47,396 bases of DNA from CAINVV01 sp964506325 (lineage in GTDB: Bacteria > Bacteroidota > Bacteroidia > Bacteroidales > Prolixibacteraceae). The notes under the pieces were generated by a model, which did no database searches, was not told the DNA's origin, and saw only the letters and a program-made list of their open reading frames with translations. The stretch spans positions 1-47,396 of the forward strand of contig CAZDLO010000016.1 of NCBI GenBank assembly GCA_964506325.1, in the 5' to 3' direction. Position 1 is the first letter of the stretch. The number at the start of each line of letters is the position of its first letter. This document shows positions 1 through 7,558 of the stretch, piece after piece. A program made the position numbers and the translations under genes.

Positions 1-38
1 TTTTACTAAAACTAACCAAACTAACTAAACCTAAACTT

Positions 39-111
39 ATGAAAAAAAATGTACTGCAAAGTTAAGCCCCGCATTGATATTCGGCAAATATTTTATGTTA
101 ATAAATTGTAA
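39..111 (+). pseudogene. Mini-ORF copy A, frame broken by one extra A
   Basis: ATG at 39-41 is followed by eight A residues, so the frame closes after eight codons at 63-65. With seven A residues, as in copy B, the frame would run 23 codons to the TAA at 109-111. Copy B has exactly the same length apart from this base. The corrected peptide would share its beginning (MKKMY) and end (QIF-V-KL) with copy B while the middle differs. It may be a small leader peptide gene or a relic of the 5' end of a larger gene. The extra A lies in a homopolymer, so slippage or a sequencing error are both possible. Confidence 0.4.
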
Positions 112-147
112 AAAAGGTATTAAGGAATTGCCAATTGATGCCTAGCG

Positions 148-196
148 TATAAATTATACCCTCAAGGTTATAAAACCCTTGAGGGTATAATTTATA
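148..196. repeat. Perfect 20-bp inverted repeat with 9-nt loop
   Basis: The arm at 148-167 is the exact reverse complement of the arm at 177-196; the loop is 168-176. The core of the arm is ATACCCTCAAGG and its outer part is AT-rich. Neither strand has a run of T directly after the stem, so a simple intrinsic terminator is not obvious. It lies between the two leader copies, so a role as transcription barrier, RNA-stabilising hairpin or recombination site is possible. Confidence 0.85.
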
Positions 197-203
197 AAAA
201 ACG

Positions 204-235
204 AAAAGGACGGATCCGGGCGGATCCATCCTTTT
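204..235 (-). terminator. Hairpin with T-rich tail, probable intrinsic terminator
   Basis: AAAAGGA (204-210) pairs with TCCTTTT (229-235), and inside it GGATCC (212-217) pairs with GGATCC (222-227); one mismatch separates the two stem parts and the loop is 218-221. Read on the minus strand the stem is followed by a T-rich stretch (complement of 190-203), which favours termination in that direction. On the plus strand the stem itself ends in TTTT just before leader copy B, and the window begins with the same TTTT before copy A, so each leader copy may be preceded by such a hairpin. Confidence 0.55.
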
Positions 236-277
236 ACTAAAACTAACCAAACTAACTAACCTAACTAACCTAAACTT

Positions 278-349
278 ATGAAAAAAATGTACCTCAAAGG
301 TAGAGGGGAAGTGTCTCATCTCCAAATATTTTGTGTTAAAAAATTATAA
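278..349 (+). CDS. Mini-ORF copy B, 23-residue basic peptide
   Basis: ATG at 278-280 and TAA at 347-349 enclose 23 codons starting MKKMYLKGRG and ending QIFCVKKL. By my hand alignment it matches the frame-corrected copy A at 12 of 23 residues, with identity concentrated at both ends. No family is recognised. It could be a translated leader peptide, or the leftover N-terminus of a SusC-like gene (such proteins often begin MKK with a basic stretch before the signal peptide). Whether it is translated cannot be decided from sequence. Confidence 0.3.
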   Translation: MKKMYLKGRGEVSHLQIFCVKKL

Positions 350-431
350 AAAGGTAAATTCTTTCATGTGTAGATAGTTTATTAATTGTTGTTCCATTGT
401 TAAAGGGGTTCGTCAGCGGCAGTCTACCTGT

Positions 432-475
432 AAAAAATGCCCCTAATTTGCTTTGAAACAAATAAGGAGCATTTT
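432..475 (-). terminator. Intrinsic terminator after the transglutaminase gene
   Basis: Bases 434-450 and 459-475 form an imperfect 17-bp stem (two mismatches) around an 8-nt loop. Reading the minus strand, the stem ends in GCATTTTTTACAG, a proper U-tract. It lies about 30 bases past the stop codon at 503, so it should end the GH2-GH125-transglutaminase operon. Confidence 0.75.
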
Positions 476-502
476 GAATTTCAGTAATTTGGGAAATATA
501 GA

Positions 503-3175
503 TTAGCTCCCTGCAATTTTGGATTCTTTTCCTTCCAGCCGTTTGATAAGCTGCAAGAGTTGTTCGCCGATGCCAATTTTATAACCCGAAGAGGTCAGAA
601 GTATTTCACCGGTGGGTTGACAAAAGATAACCACAGGTAGTGTGTTCACAGAGATTTTGCCGGTAAGAGGAGTCAGCATTTGTCCCAGTTCATTTCTTTT
701 GTCAGCGGCAAAGTTCTTCCCGGAAGGCAGCCTGTAGTTATTAAAGGTCCCGGATTTTGCCTCTTTCCCGGATACGACCACAAAAATAAACTGTCCGGCC
801 CAATGGTCAAACTGTTCGATGTAGGGTTGGAGATCATTCAGGATATGCTTGGAGGGTTCGCTTTCCGGATCAAGTAATACAATAACTGAGTTTTTAGCTT
901 TCATCAGGTCGGATAGTTTTACTCCGCTGTTGTCAGAAAGGCTGTTCAGGGTGATTTTTCCAGGATCGCACCTTCCCAGTATTTTTATTTCAGCCATCTC
1001 TTTTCTAAGTTCAACATTAACAGTAACCGGTGTCTCTTTCGATACATAAAATAGTTCAATGGAACTTAAAACTGAGGCATCGGAAAGTCTCCTCCCTGTA
1101 ACCAGCAGATATTGTCCGGTCTCCAGCATGAGAGTATCCGGGAAATCGGTCAATTTCCTCCCTTCTTCAAATTCAAGTGTCTGGGATTTTCCGTCCTGTA
1201 TCTTTGCAATGGTGAAATGAAGGGCATATTGTGGTGACATGGAATTGTTAAGGTCTCTGAGAGATACCTTTCCCATTTCGGGCTGGGACTCAGGATTTTC
1301 AAAATCGGCGCGGAACCAGGTTCCGTTTTGGTTGTACTCAGGGAGCAGAGTTTCGGGGTTTAAACGTGCAGGAATTCCGAAAGTCCGGGAAGCTGCGACA
1401 AAGAAGATATTCCGGGATACAGGGTCGGCAACTCTGAGGGAATAGACCCCTATGGGGGTTAACGGAGCCCGGGAATGCCTGTTGGCAAGGGGGTCGACCG
1501 ATATATTTTGTTTGATCCAGTTAATTAGTTTCTTCATGTCTTGCCGGGTAGCCTGAGCCATTTCCGGTCCCATCTTTGAGGATAAAAAGCTTCTCCAGGG
1601 TGAGAGGATTTCCAGGCCGATACGGGGAGCCAGGACATACTTTTCGAAATTCTCGGGTGAAATGTTTTTATCCGGTGAAGTAGAAACGCATTGTACAAGA
1701 TGATCTGTCAAGACCGAAGCTTTGGTGTCACTCAAATCTTTGTCTGAGATACCGAAGGTCAGCGGAAAGAGAAGCTTCCGTCCGGTTTTTCGGTTAGCTT
1801 CGATGTAATTCATTAATTCCTTCCAGTTTCCATAGCTGAGACGAACAACACGCAACAGCGTATCTTCCGAAATTTGGTTTGATTTCGCATACCGGATGAT
1901 CCAGGCAGAATCTTTGAAAGACAAAAGGGTTTTGTTCCGGATGGAGTCTTCCAATGCAAGGCGTCGCTCGTTCAATTTCTGGTCTTGGTCGCTGACAGGG
2001 GAAACAGGTTTGAATACTTTTGGAGGGATGAAGTCGTGTATTACCTTTTCGCTTATGATTTGGGTTTTATCAAGCACCAGGCGCAGTGTATCCATTCCGG
2101 GCACATGAAATTTTTCAAAGGCAAATTTTTTGTCACCGGAGGCCCACACCAACAAGTCTCCCATCCCTGTGGTAAATTGTACAACCCCGTATTGATTGGT
2201 CAGGATGGTTGCCAACGGGTAAAACTCTGCATAATTGTAAAGTTTGAATTCGACCTTTGCCCCTTCTGCAGGTTTTCCTTTGCTGTCATTCACCATCACG
2301 GTCACTTTCTTGGTTTTTGCGTAACGGGATGTCAGGTTCAGTTCTGAAAAACGGTCTGAGGCATCCAGTGTCTCCTCGGAACCGAAGTAATGGCCGTAAG
2401 TCCTGGTGTGAATAAGCATGGTTCGCTGGGATGGTTCGCTGAACCAACCCCTGTCAAGGTCAGCATCAGGTTCGCAGGCGCCCAGGTAATGCCATGTTCC
2501 ATCGATCCAGACCTCCACCCAGGCATGGTTGTCGTCCGTATGAGCCCAGCGGGGGGTGTATACCTGTCGGGAGGGTATTCCAGCCGTCCGCATGGCTGTA
2601 ACAGTAAAAGTAGATTCTTCCCCGCAGCGGCCGAAGGTCTTACCAATGGTGCTCATGGGAGCACTTGTTCTGGCATCAGTTCCACGGTAGTTTACTTTTT
2701 CGTGGCACCAGTGGTTGATCTCAAGTGCTGCATTTTTCATTGGCATTCCTTTTATCCTGGCCATAAGCTCATCATAATAAACCAGTCGGAATGAATCGAG
2801 GTTTTCGTTGTTTACACGAAGTGGAAGGACGAAATGAAGGAATACCTCCTCAGGGATCTGCTTTCCCCATGGTGTCTCATTCCTGGCCTGCAAACTCTTT
2901 ATTACGTTGGCCTTCATGAACTCAATGGAGTAGTCAGCCAAATCACTCAAAGGCATGTATGCATACAAAAATTTCAGTGCCTGTTCCTCCTCCACGGAAT
3001 TGGGATTTTCCAAAATCCTCCAGATCTGATTCTGGGAATTTGAAGTCAGTTTTTTCTGAATTTTCAACATCCTCTCAATGTCGGAAAGCCTTTGGTTGTC
3101 GCTTATCAGTGTTTTTTCATGTTGGCAAGCTACCAGCAGCAAGGAGAGTAATATCAGGTAAACTAGTCTGTTCAT
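503..3175 (-). CDS. Exported transglutaminase-like lipoprotein with TlpA-like tail
   Basis: The reading frame is open further upstream, but the start at 3175 gives a clean lipoprotein signal (MNRLVYLILLSLLLVAC, Cys17) and 890 residues. A transglutaminase-like core spans about residues 120-250: catalytic Cys184 in FGRCGEES, His217 in DDNHAWVEVW, and an acidic residue in GACEPD (235-237). A second block at about 510-625 repeats the pattern (PLTPIG, then ASRTFGIPAR, then GTWFRADFE), but Pro stands where Cys should be. A carboxypeptidase-regulatory/Ig-like stretch (about 285-370) links them. Residues 745-880 look thioredoxin/TlpA-like without a CxxC pair. It probably acts on peptide or amide bonds at the cell surface, perhaps protein parts of glycoproteins; this is inferred from the GH125 and GH2 genes 61 bases upstream. 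Confidence 0.8.
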   Translation of the reverse strand: MNRLVYLILLSLLLVACQHEKTLISDNQRLSDIERMLKIQKKLTSNSQNQIWRILENPNSVEEEQALKFLYAYMPLSDLADYSIEFMKANVIKSLQARNETPWGKQIPEEVFLHFVLPLRVNNENLDSFRLVYYDELMARIKGMPMKNAALEINHWCHEKVNYRGTDARTSAPMSTIGKTFGRCGEESTFTVTAMRTAGIPSRQVYTPRWAHTDDNHAWVEVWIDGTWHYLGACEPDADLDRGWFSEPSQRTMLIHTRTYGHYFGSEETLDASDRFSELNLTSRYAKTKKVTVMVNDSKGKPAEGAKVEFKLYNYAEFYPLATILTNQYGVVQFTTGMGDLLVWASGDKKFAFEKFHVPGMDTLRLVLDKTQIISEKVIHDFIPPKVFKPVSPVSDQDQKLNERRLALEDSIRNKTLLSFKDSAWIIRYAKSNQISEDTLLRVVRLSYGNWKELMNYIEANRKTGRKLLFPLTFGISDKDLSDTKASVLTDHLVQCVSTSPDKNISPENFEKYVLAPRIGLEILSPWRSFLSSKMGPEMAQATRQDMKKLINWIKQNISVDPLANRHSRAPLTPIGVYSLRVADPVSRNIFFVAASRTFGIPARLNPETLLPEYNQNGTWFRADFENPESQPEMGKVSLRDLNNSMSPQYALHFTIAKIQDGKSQTLEFEEGRKLTDFPDTLMLETGQYLLVTGRRLSDASVLSSIELFYVSKETPVTVNVELRKEMAEIKILGRCDPGKITLNSLSDNSGVKLSDLMKAKNSVIVLLDPESEPSKHILNDLQPYIEQFDHWAGQFIFVVVSGKEAKSGTFNNYRLPSGKNFAADKRNELGQMLTPLTGKISVNTLPVVIFCQPTGEILLTSSGYKIGIGEQLLQLIKRLEGKESKIAGS

Positions 3176-3236
3176 TTGAAATTGTTGTTGAGGTTTCCTG
3201 TAGGTAATGAATTCAGCTTGTATACTTTTTGTTGGA

Positions 3237-4679
3237 TTAGACCAATGATAAAATATCCGGATAATCGTGGTAGATTTTGATGACAAGTTCACCAAAAAGT
3301 GTGTTTGCCCAGGCAAACCACGGCCTCGAGAAAGTATTCGGATCATTCTTAAGAAAAGCTTCATGCATAAATCCTTTTTCGGCATCCGTTTCAATCAGCC
3401 AGGTCAGGCATTGGCGGATTTCAGCTTTGTCGTTGGATGTCATTGCCCTGAAAATAATGCTCATTGGCCAGATGTAATCATACCCTCCATTGACATGAGG
3501 CCCGCCGATGCCCTCCACCTTCTTTCCTTTGAAAAACCAGGGATTGGCATCCGAGAAGATGAATTTTCGGGTGTTAAGGTACAGCGGATCATTTGAAGGG
3601 ATAGCATCCATATAGGGCAGCGTGAGCAGGCTTGGCATGTTAGTGTCATCCATGAACAAATGGTTGCCGTAACCATCAACTTCATAGGCTATAATCTTTC
3701 CTGCTGTCATATGAGTTGCAACGGCATATTTCTTCAGTGCCAATTCCACCTCAAGTGCCAGGGATTCTGAAGCCTTGGCAAGAGCATCATCTTTCAGTAC
3801 AGTGGAAGCGATTTCGGCGATCTGCCTGAGTGAAACGACAGCGAAATAGTTGGACGGAACCAGGAATTGGAAGAATGTAGCGTCATCGGATGGGCGGAAT
3901 GCAGAACATATCAGTCCTACCGGTTTTACAGGAAGGCCATAACCATTGCCAAACTGCGTATCGCTTGCCTTTTCAGTCTTGCGCATGAAAGAGTAACTCC
4001 CTTTTCCTGCTTTTTTCTGCTGGTCCTTGAAGGTCCGGATAATTGATTTTGCAGCGAGCTGCCATTTTTCCGAAAAAACCGTGGTGTCACCAGAAGTTTT
4101 CCAGTAATGATAGGCCAGCCTGACAGGAAAACAAAGGGAGTCGATTTCCCATTTTCGTTCGTGAAGTTCTGGTTTCATATCCGTAAGGTCCGAGAGCCAC
4201 TCGCTGTTTCCCGGACCGTCGTTGAACGCATTCGCATAGGGGTCTATCAGAATGCAGTCAGTCTGCCGACGTATCAATCCGGCAATCATCCTTTTCAGCT
4301 TGTCATCCTGTTTTATCAGGGGGAGATATGGCCAGACCTGGGCAGAGCTGTCCCGTAACCACATGGCATGAATATCGCCGGTTATAACGAATGTATCAGG
4401 GTAGCCGCCTTTCTCTGTATAGGTGACAGTGGTATCAAGGGTATTGGGATAGCAGTTTTCAAACATCCATGCCAGTTTTGGATTTTTGATTTTTCCTTTT
4501 ACCTCAATGATGGTCTTTTCGACTGCCTCCGAGGTGAAATTTCGTTTAGATACCGGCGGACGAAGGCAGGTATATTTTTTATCAGGGACTGTCGCAGCAA
4601 AGCTTTTACTCGCCGCCAGGGTTCCGGCCACGGCGAGTGTTCCTGTCTGAACAAAATTGCGTCTGGATAATTTCTGCAT
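3237..4679 (-). CDS. GH125 exo-alpha-1,6-mannosidase, exported
   Basis: 480 residues with a twin-arginine style leader (SRRNFVQTG, then a hydrophobic stretch ending near Ala-Ser-Lys-Ser-Phe-Ala). The GH125 (DUF1237) signature GDIHAMWLRDSSAQVWPY sits at about 101-118, followed by DPYANAFN, FRPSDDATFF (about 261-270), GGPHVNGGYDYIWPM and GFMHEAF. In characterised GH125 enzymes an Asp in the FRPSDD region is the acid and a Glu in the MHE motif the base; both are present. GH125 enzymes are inverting, metal-independent alpha-1,6-mannosidases acting on N-glycan cores and yeast mannan. It is 52 bases downstream of the GH2 beta-mannosidase gene and 61 bases upstream of the transglutaminase gene, most likely one transcript. 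Length is normal for the family. Confidence 0.93.
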   Translation of the reverse strand: MQKLSRRNFVQTGTLAVAGTLAASKSFAATVPDKKYTCLRPPVSKRNFTSEAVEKTIIEVKGKIKNPKLAWMFENCYPNTLDTTVTYTEKGGYPDTFVITGDIHAMWLRDSSAQVWPYLPLIKQDDKLKRMIAGLIRRQTDCILIDPYANAFNDGPGNSEWLSDLTDMKPELHERKWEIDSLCFPVRLAYHYWKTSGDTTVFSEKWQLAAKSIIRTFKDQQKKAGKGSYSFMRKTEKASDTQFGNGYGLPVKPVGLICSAFRPSDDATFFQFLVPSNYFAVVSLRQIAEIASTVLKDDALAKASESLALEVELALKKYAVATHMTAGKIIAYEVDGYGNHLFMDDTNMPSLLTLPYMDAIPSNDPLYLNTRKFIFSDANPWFFKGKKVEGIGGPHVNGGYDYIWPMSIIFRAMTSNDKAEIRQCLTWLIETDAEKGFMHEAFLKNDPNTFSRPWFAWANTLFGELVIKIYHDYPDILSLV

Positions 4680-4731
4680 GTTAAGGACGATAAATGTTGG
4701 TTATAGATTTTTTTTTAACAGGTATCAATGT

Positions 4732-7344
4732 TTACAGGTTATATTCTGTGTATTCAATGTTCCAGCCTTCCAGGGCAACCTTCAAAGGTGCGGTTTGATT
4801 TCGGTCAGCGTTCTGGAAATCGAGGTTTAGTGTTTTAGATTCTCCTGGAAGGAGTGTGAAAAAATTATCATTTAGGAAGACAGGTAAAATCAGCGCCCCA
4901 TTTTCATCCACTACTTTAATTCGGACAAAGAAGGCTGTCTCCTTACCCGGATTGGTTACCTTCATTGAACGGCCAAAAGGCGGGGATTTTTCAGAGGAGT
5001 ACTGAAGTTTCACTTTCCCAAGTTGATTCAGTGCCTCATAAGAGCGGGGCTTTGTCGTTAGCCAATATAAATTTTCATCCAGTTCCACACCCATTTTATC
5101 CAAAATCTGAAGGCGCAGGAAGAACAGGGTGTTCTCATTAACCGGTAAGGAGATCTTTTTTAACAGTTTGACAGACTGAGCCTCCTGTGAAACAGTCTCT
5201 TTTCGCTCTGAGACCAGTTGGCCATGAAGGTCGAACAGGCGTATCCATGCTGTAACTGTTTCTGTTTTTTTTGCGGTCTGGTTTACAATGCAAATAGTTG
5301 AATCGTTAAGGTTCAATTGGATATGCAAAGGTTCGGCGGCGTGTTTGTATCCGAAATACCCACCCTGGCAGTCCAGAAAGTAGTCGTAAAAGGAACCTCT
5401 GAGGGCAGTCCATGGATTTTGATTTTTCCAAACGAGCATGCCGGTGTACCAGCTCCACATCTTGTAATTGGAAGCCTCCTGAAGTGACCGGTACTGGTCA
5501 TAGCTGACTATCTGAGCCTTCATGCAGAAATCTTCAATTCCCCTGACTTTACCATAGCGGTCTGGAAAATCCAGGAATGTATGGTATTTGTGATAATTCC
5601 ATGATCCTGTACCATTTGGCGTACGGGGAACTCTTAATTCCTCTTCCGGAATAATTTTCTTTAAACCATCGAAGTTGGGAATTCCAACAGAGCCGATTTC
5701 CGGATTGAATGGAAATGTTCTCTTTGTGAACATTTCGAGCGGTTCAAGTATCCCGTAAGGGCCATCACCCGTTCCTCCCTTCTCGTTGGTCATCAGCAGC
5801 GGGGAGGTTGATTTGTCCAGGAACAGGCGTTTTGGATCCAGTGTGGGAAAAATCTCCTTTTCAAGCGCATCAAGAATATCTTTTGGCGGGTATGTTTCGT
5901 TGCCACCGCACCACAAAAAAAGGCTTGGGTGGTTTCTGAGCATCTTAACCTGGTCTGCCACAGATTCCAGGAAGAGGCTATGATCATCAGGATAGGCTTT
6001 GCGCCTTTCCTGGGAATCTTTTTTTAATGGATCCTGCCATTCTCCGTTACAATCTCCTGAAATCCACAGATCCTGCCAAACGAGAATGCCAAATTTATCA
6101 CAAGCGTCATAAAATTCAGGACGTTCTGTGAGTGCACCTCCCCAGACGCGGATCATGTTCATATTCATCCCTGCGTGCAGTTTGATTTCTGCTTCGTACC
6201 GCTGAGCACTTAAGCGTAAAAGTGCATCGGAGGCGATCCAGTTTCCACCTTTGATGAATATTTTCTGGCCGTTTATGAAAAATGTCTGCGCATTAATTGA
6301 CTGATCAAATTTGTTCGAGGTTTCACGAATCCCGATTTGTATTGTCTCACTGTCTGAAAGTGAACCTTCGGAAGTCCTGAAACAGAGTTGAAGTGGATAC
6401 AGCGGATGCCCGCCTGTTCCATTCGGCCACCAAAGCCTGGGTTTTTTTATTTCAATCTCAGGAAATGAGACTGTTTTCTCTTCACCTGGCTGCAGGACTA
6501 CATCCACGGATACTTTGAGACCGTCGATTTCTGCCGTGGTGATACCCCTGATGATTTTGTCGGTACAGTTTTTTAATTCTGTTTTTGACCGGATAAAAGC
6601 CGGATCCTGGTTTCCCTGGGGATACCGGATCCCGGGAACCCGGCATTCAATGTATGGATTCCTAATATCAACCCCGGAAGTAATCTCAAGCGATACCTGG
6701 TCCCATATGCCAGTATTCCGGTCGGGAACCGGGCAGATCCAGTCCCATCCTGCTGTGCACTGCATTGTCACATTTCTGGCAATTGTGCCATCTCCACCCT
6801 GGCCGTTGTTGGGATTGCCCACGGGGTCAGGCGGAGCCACCCACACACCAAGCTTATTGGTTTTACCTGCCAGAAGTAATCCGGTTACGAGGTACCTTTC
6901 CCGCAGATACATGCCCCGGTGCATTTCGGTATTTACTCTTTTCCCATTCAGATAAATATCGGCGAAATAGTTGATTCCCCTGAAGGATAACCAGGCCTGT
7001 TCTCCTGGTTTCAGATCCGGCAGGTCGAATTCCCTGAAGAACCAGTAGGTATAATATTCACGGCCGGTATTGAAAACGTCTGCAATTTTCAAATTGTTCA
7101 TTCCGAAGAACGGATCGGGGATCTGCCTGTTGTGAAGTAGAGTGGTAAGGACCGTACCAGGAACGACGGCATCCATCCAGCCATTCAGCTGATATCTCTG
7201 TGAAGTTATCCTTGACCCATCCTCCTGGACATCCACTGCCCGTTTTGCCTTCCACCCTTCATTCAGCAGAATTTGCCCTGGCTGTGCAATAAGTTGGATA
7301 GTAAATGACGAGAGAGCCAGAATAGTAATAACTAATAATCTCAT
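4732..7344 (-). CDS. GH2 beta-mannosidase, resembling plant endo-beta-mannosidase
   Basis: 870 residues with a signal peptide (MRLLVITILALSSFTIQLIAQ). GH2 layout: jelly-roll sugar-binding domain (about 25-225), Ig-like domain (about 225-345), TIM barrel (about 350-690), C-terminal beta domains. The acid/base Glu483 is in WCGGNETYP; the probable nucleophile Glu549 is in FNPEIGSVGIP. The pattern FNPE-GSVG, with VPGTVLTTLL and PDPFFGMNN near the N-terminus, resembles plant mannosylglycoprotein endo-beta-mannosidase (EC 3.2.1.152) more than E. coli-type beta-galactosidase. It would cut the Man-beta-1,4-GlcNAc bond of the N-glycan core. First gene of the GH2-GH125-transglutaminase set, with a promoter about 50 bases upstream. 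Exo-beta-mannosidase or exo-glucosaminidase activity remain alternatives. Confidence 0.85.
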   Translation of the reverse strand: MRLLVITILALSSFTIQLIAQPGQILLNEGWKAKRAVDVQEDGSRITSQRYQLNGWMDAVVPGTVLTTLLHNRQIPDPFFGMNNLKIADVFNTGREYYTYWFFREFDLPDLKPGEQAWLSFRGINYFADIYLNGKRVNTEMHRGMYLRERYLVTGLLLAGKTNKLGVWVAPPDPVGNPNNGQGGDGTIARNVTMQCTAGWDWICPVPDRNTGIWDQVSLEITSGVDIRNPYIECRVPGIRYPQGNQDPAFIRSKTELKNCTDKIIRGITTAEIDGLKVSVDVVLQPGEEKTVSFPEIEIKKPRLWWPNGTGGHPLYPLQLCFRTSEGSLSDSETIQIGIRETSNKFDQSINAQTFFINGQKIFIKGGNWIASDALLRLSAQRYEAEIKLHAGMNMNMIRVWGGALTERPEFYDACDKFGILVWQDLWISGDCNGEWQDPLKKDSQERRKAYPDDHSLFLESVADQVKMLRNHPSLFLWCGGNETYPPKDILDALEKEIFPTLDPKRLFLDKSTSPLLMTNEKGGTGDGPYGILEPLEMFTKRTFPFNPEIGSVGIPNFDGLKKIIPEEELRVPRTPNGTGSWNYHKYHTFLDFPDRYGKVRGIEDFCMKAQIVSYDQYRSLQEASNYKMWSWYTGMLVWKNQNPWTALRGSFYDYFLDCQGGYFGYKHAAEPLHIQLNLNDSTICIVNQTAKKTETVTAWIRLFDLHGQLVSERKETVSQEAQSVKLLKKISLPVNENTLFFLRLQILDKMGVELDENLYWLTTKPRSYEALNQLGKVKLQYSSEKSPPFGRSMKVTNPGKETAFFVRIKVVDENGALILPVFLNDNFFTLLPGESKTLNLDFQNADRNQTAPLKVALEGWNIEYTEYNL

Positions 7345-7399
7345 AATTAGTAAATTAAAAATATTCTATGGAGGGGTAAGAACTTGTTTGAACTATCCT

Positions 7400-7429
7400 C
7401 AAATTTAACTGATAAATCCATCAGACAAA
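7400..7429 (-). promoter_or_regulatory. Bacteroidetes-type promoter of the GH2-GH125 operon
   Basis: On the minus strand TTTG (7426-7429) is followed after 18 bases by TAAATTTG (7400-7407), matching the Bacteroidetes -33 TTTG / -7 TAnnTTTG consensus. A start of transcription near 7393 would leave a leader of about 50 bases before the GH2 start codon at 7344. Confidence 0.65.
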
Positions 7430-7540
7430 ACGGATTTGGGTTTTCCGCATTGGTCCGTACAAGTTTAAGCTGAGATTTTTTGTTTGGATTAAGCGGGAAA
7501 TCGCAAAGGCTTGAAAATAAGATACATAAACGAGGTAGAA

Positions 7541-7558
7541 TTGGTTTAATTAAACCAA
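7541..7558. repeat. 18-bp perfect palindrome over the DUF5916 stop codon
   Basis: TTGGTTTAATTAAACCAA reads the same on both strands and contains the true stop codon of the minus-strand DUF5916 gene (7546-7548). It could fold into a short hairpin at the 3' end of that transcript. No U-tract follows on the minus strand, so a terminator role is weak. Confidence 0.6.

Larger units (their letters stand above)
1..355 (+). repeat. Tandem duplicated CTAACC-rich leader with mini-ORF
   Basis: Copy A (about 1-118) and copy B (about 232-355) share a start TTTTACTAAAACTAACC, a run of CTAA/CTAACC units, the junction CTAAACTTATGAAAAAAA, and an end resembling CAAATATTTT..GTTAA..AAATT.TAAAAA. Copy B carries about 8 extra bases of the CTAAC unit before its ATG. 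Between the copies lie the inverted repeats at 148-196 and 204-235. This type of pyrimidine/A-rich leader followed by ATG-poly(A) resembles the 5' regions of SusC-type genes in Bacteroidota, which is my inference. The window starts exactly where copy A starts, so a further copy to the left cannot be excluded. Confidence 0.75.

Noticed and set aside
3176..3394. 73-codon N-terminal extension of the transglutaminase-like protein
   Set aside because: It would overlap the end of the GH125 gene and hide the clean lipoprotein leader at 3175.
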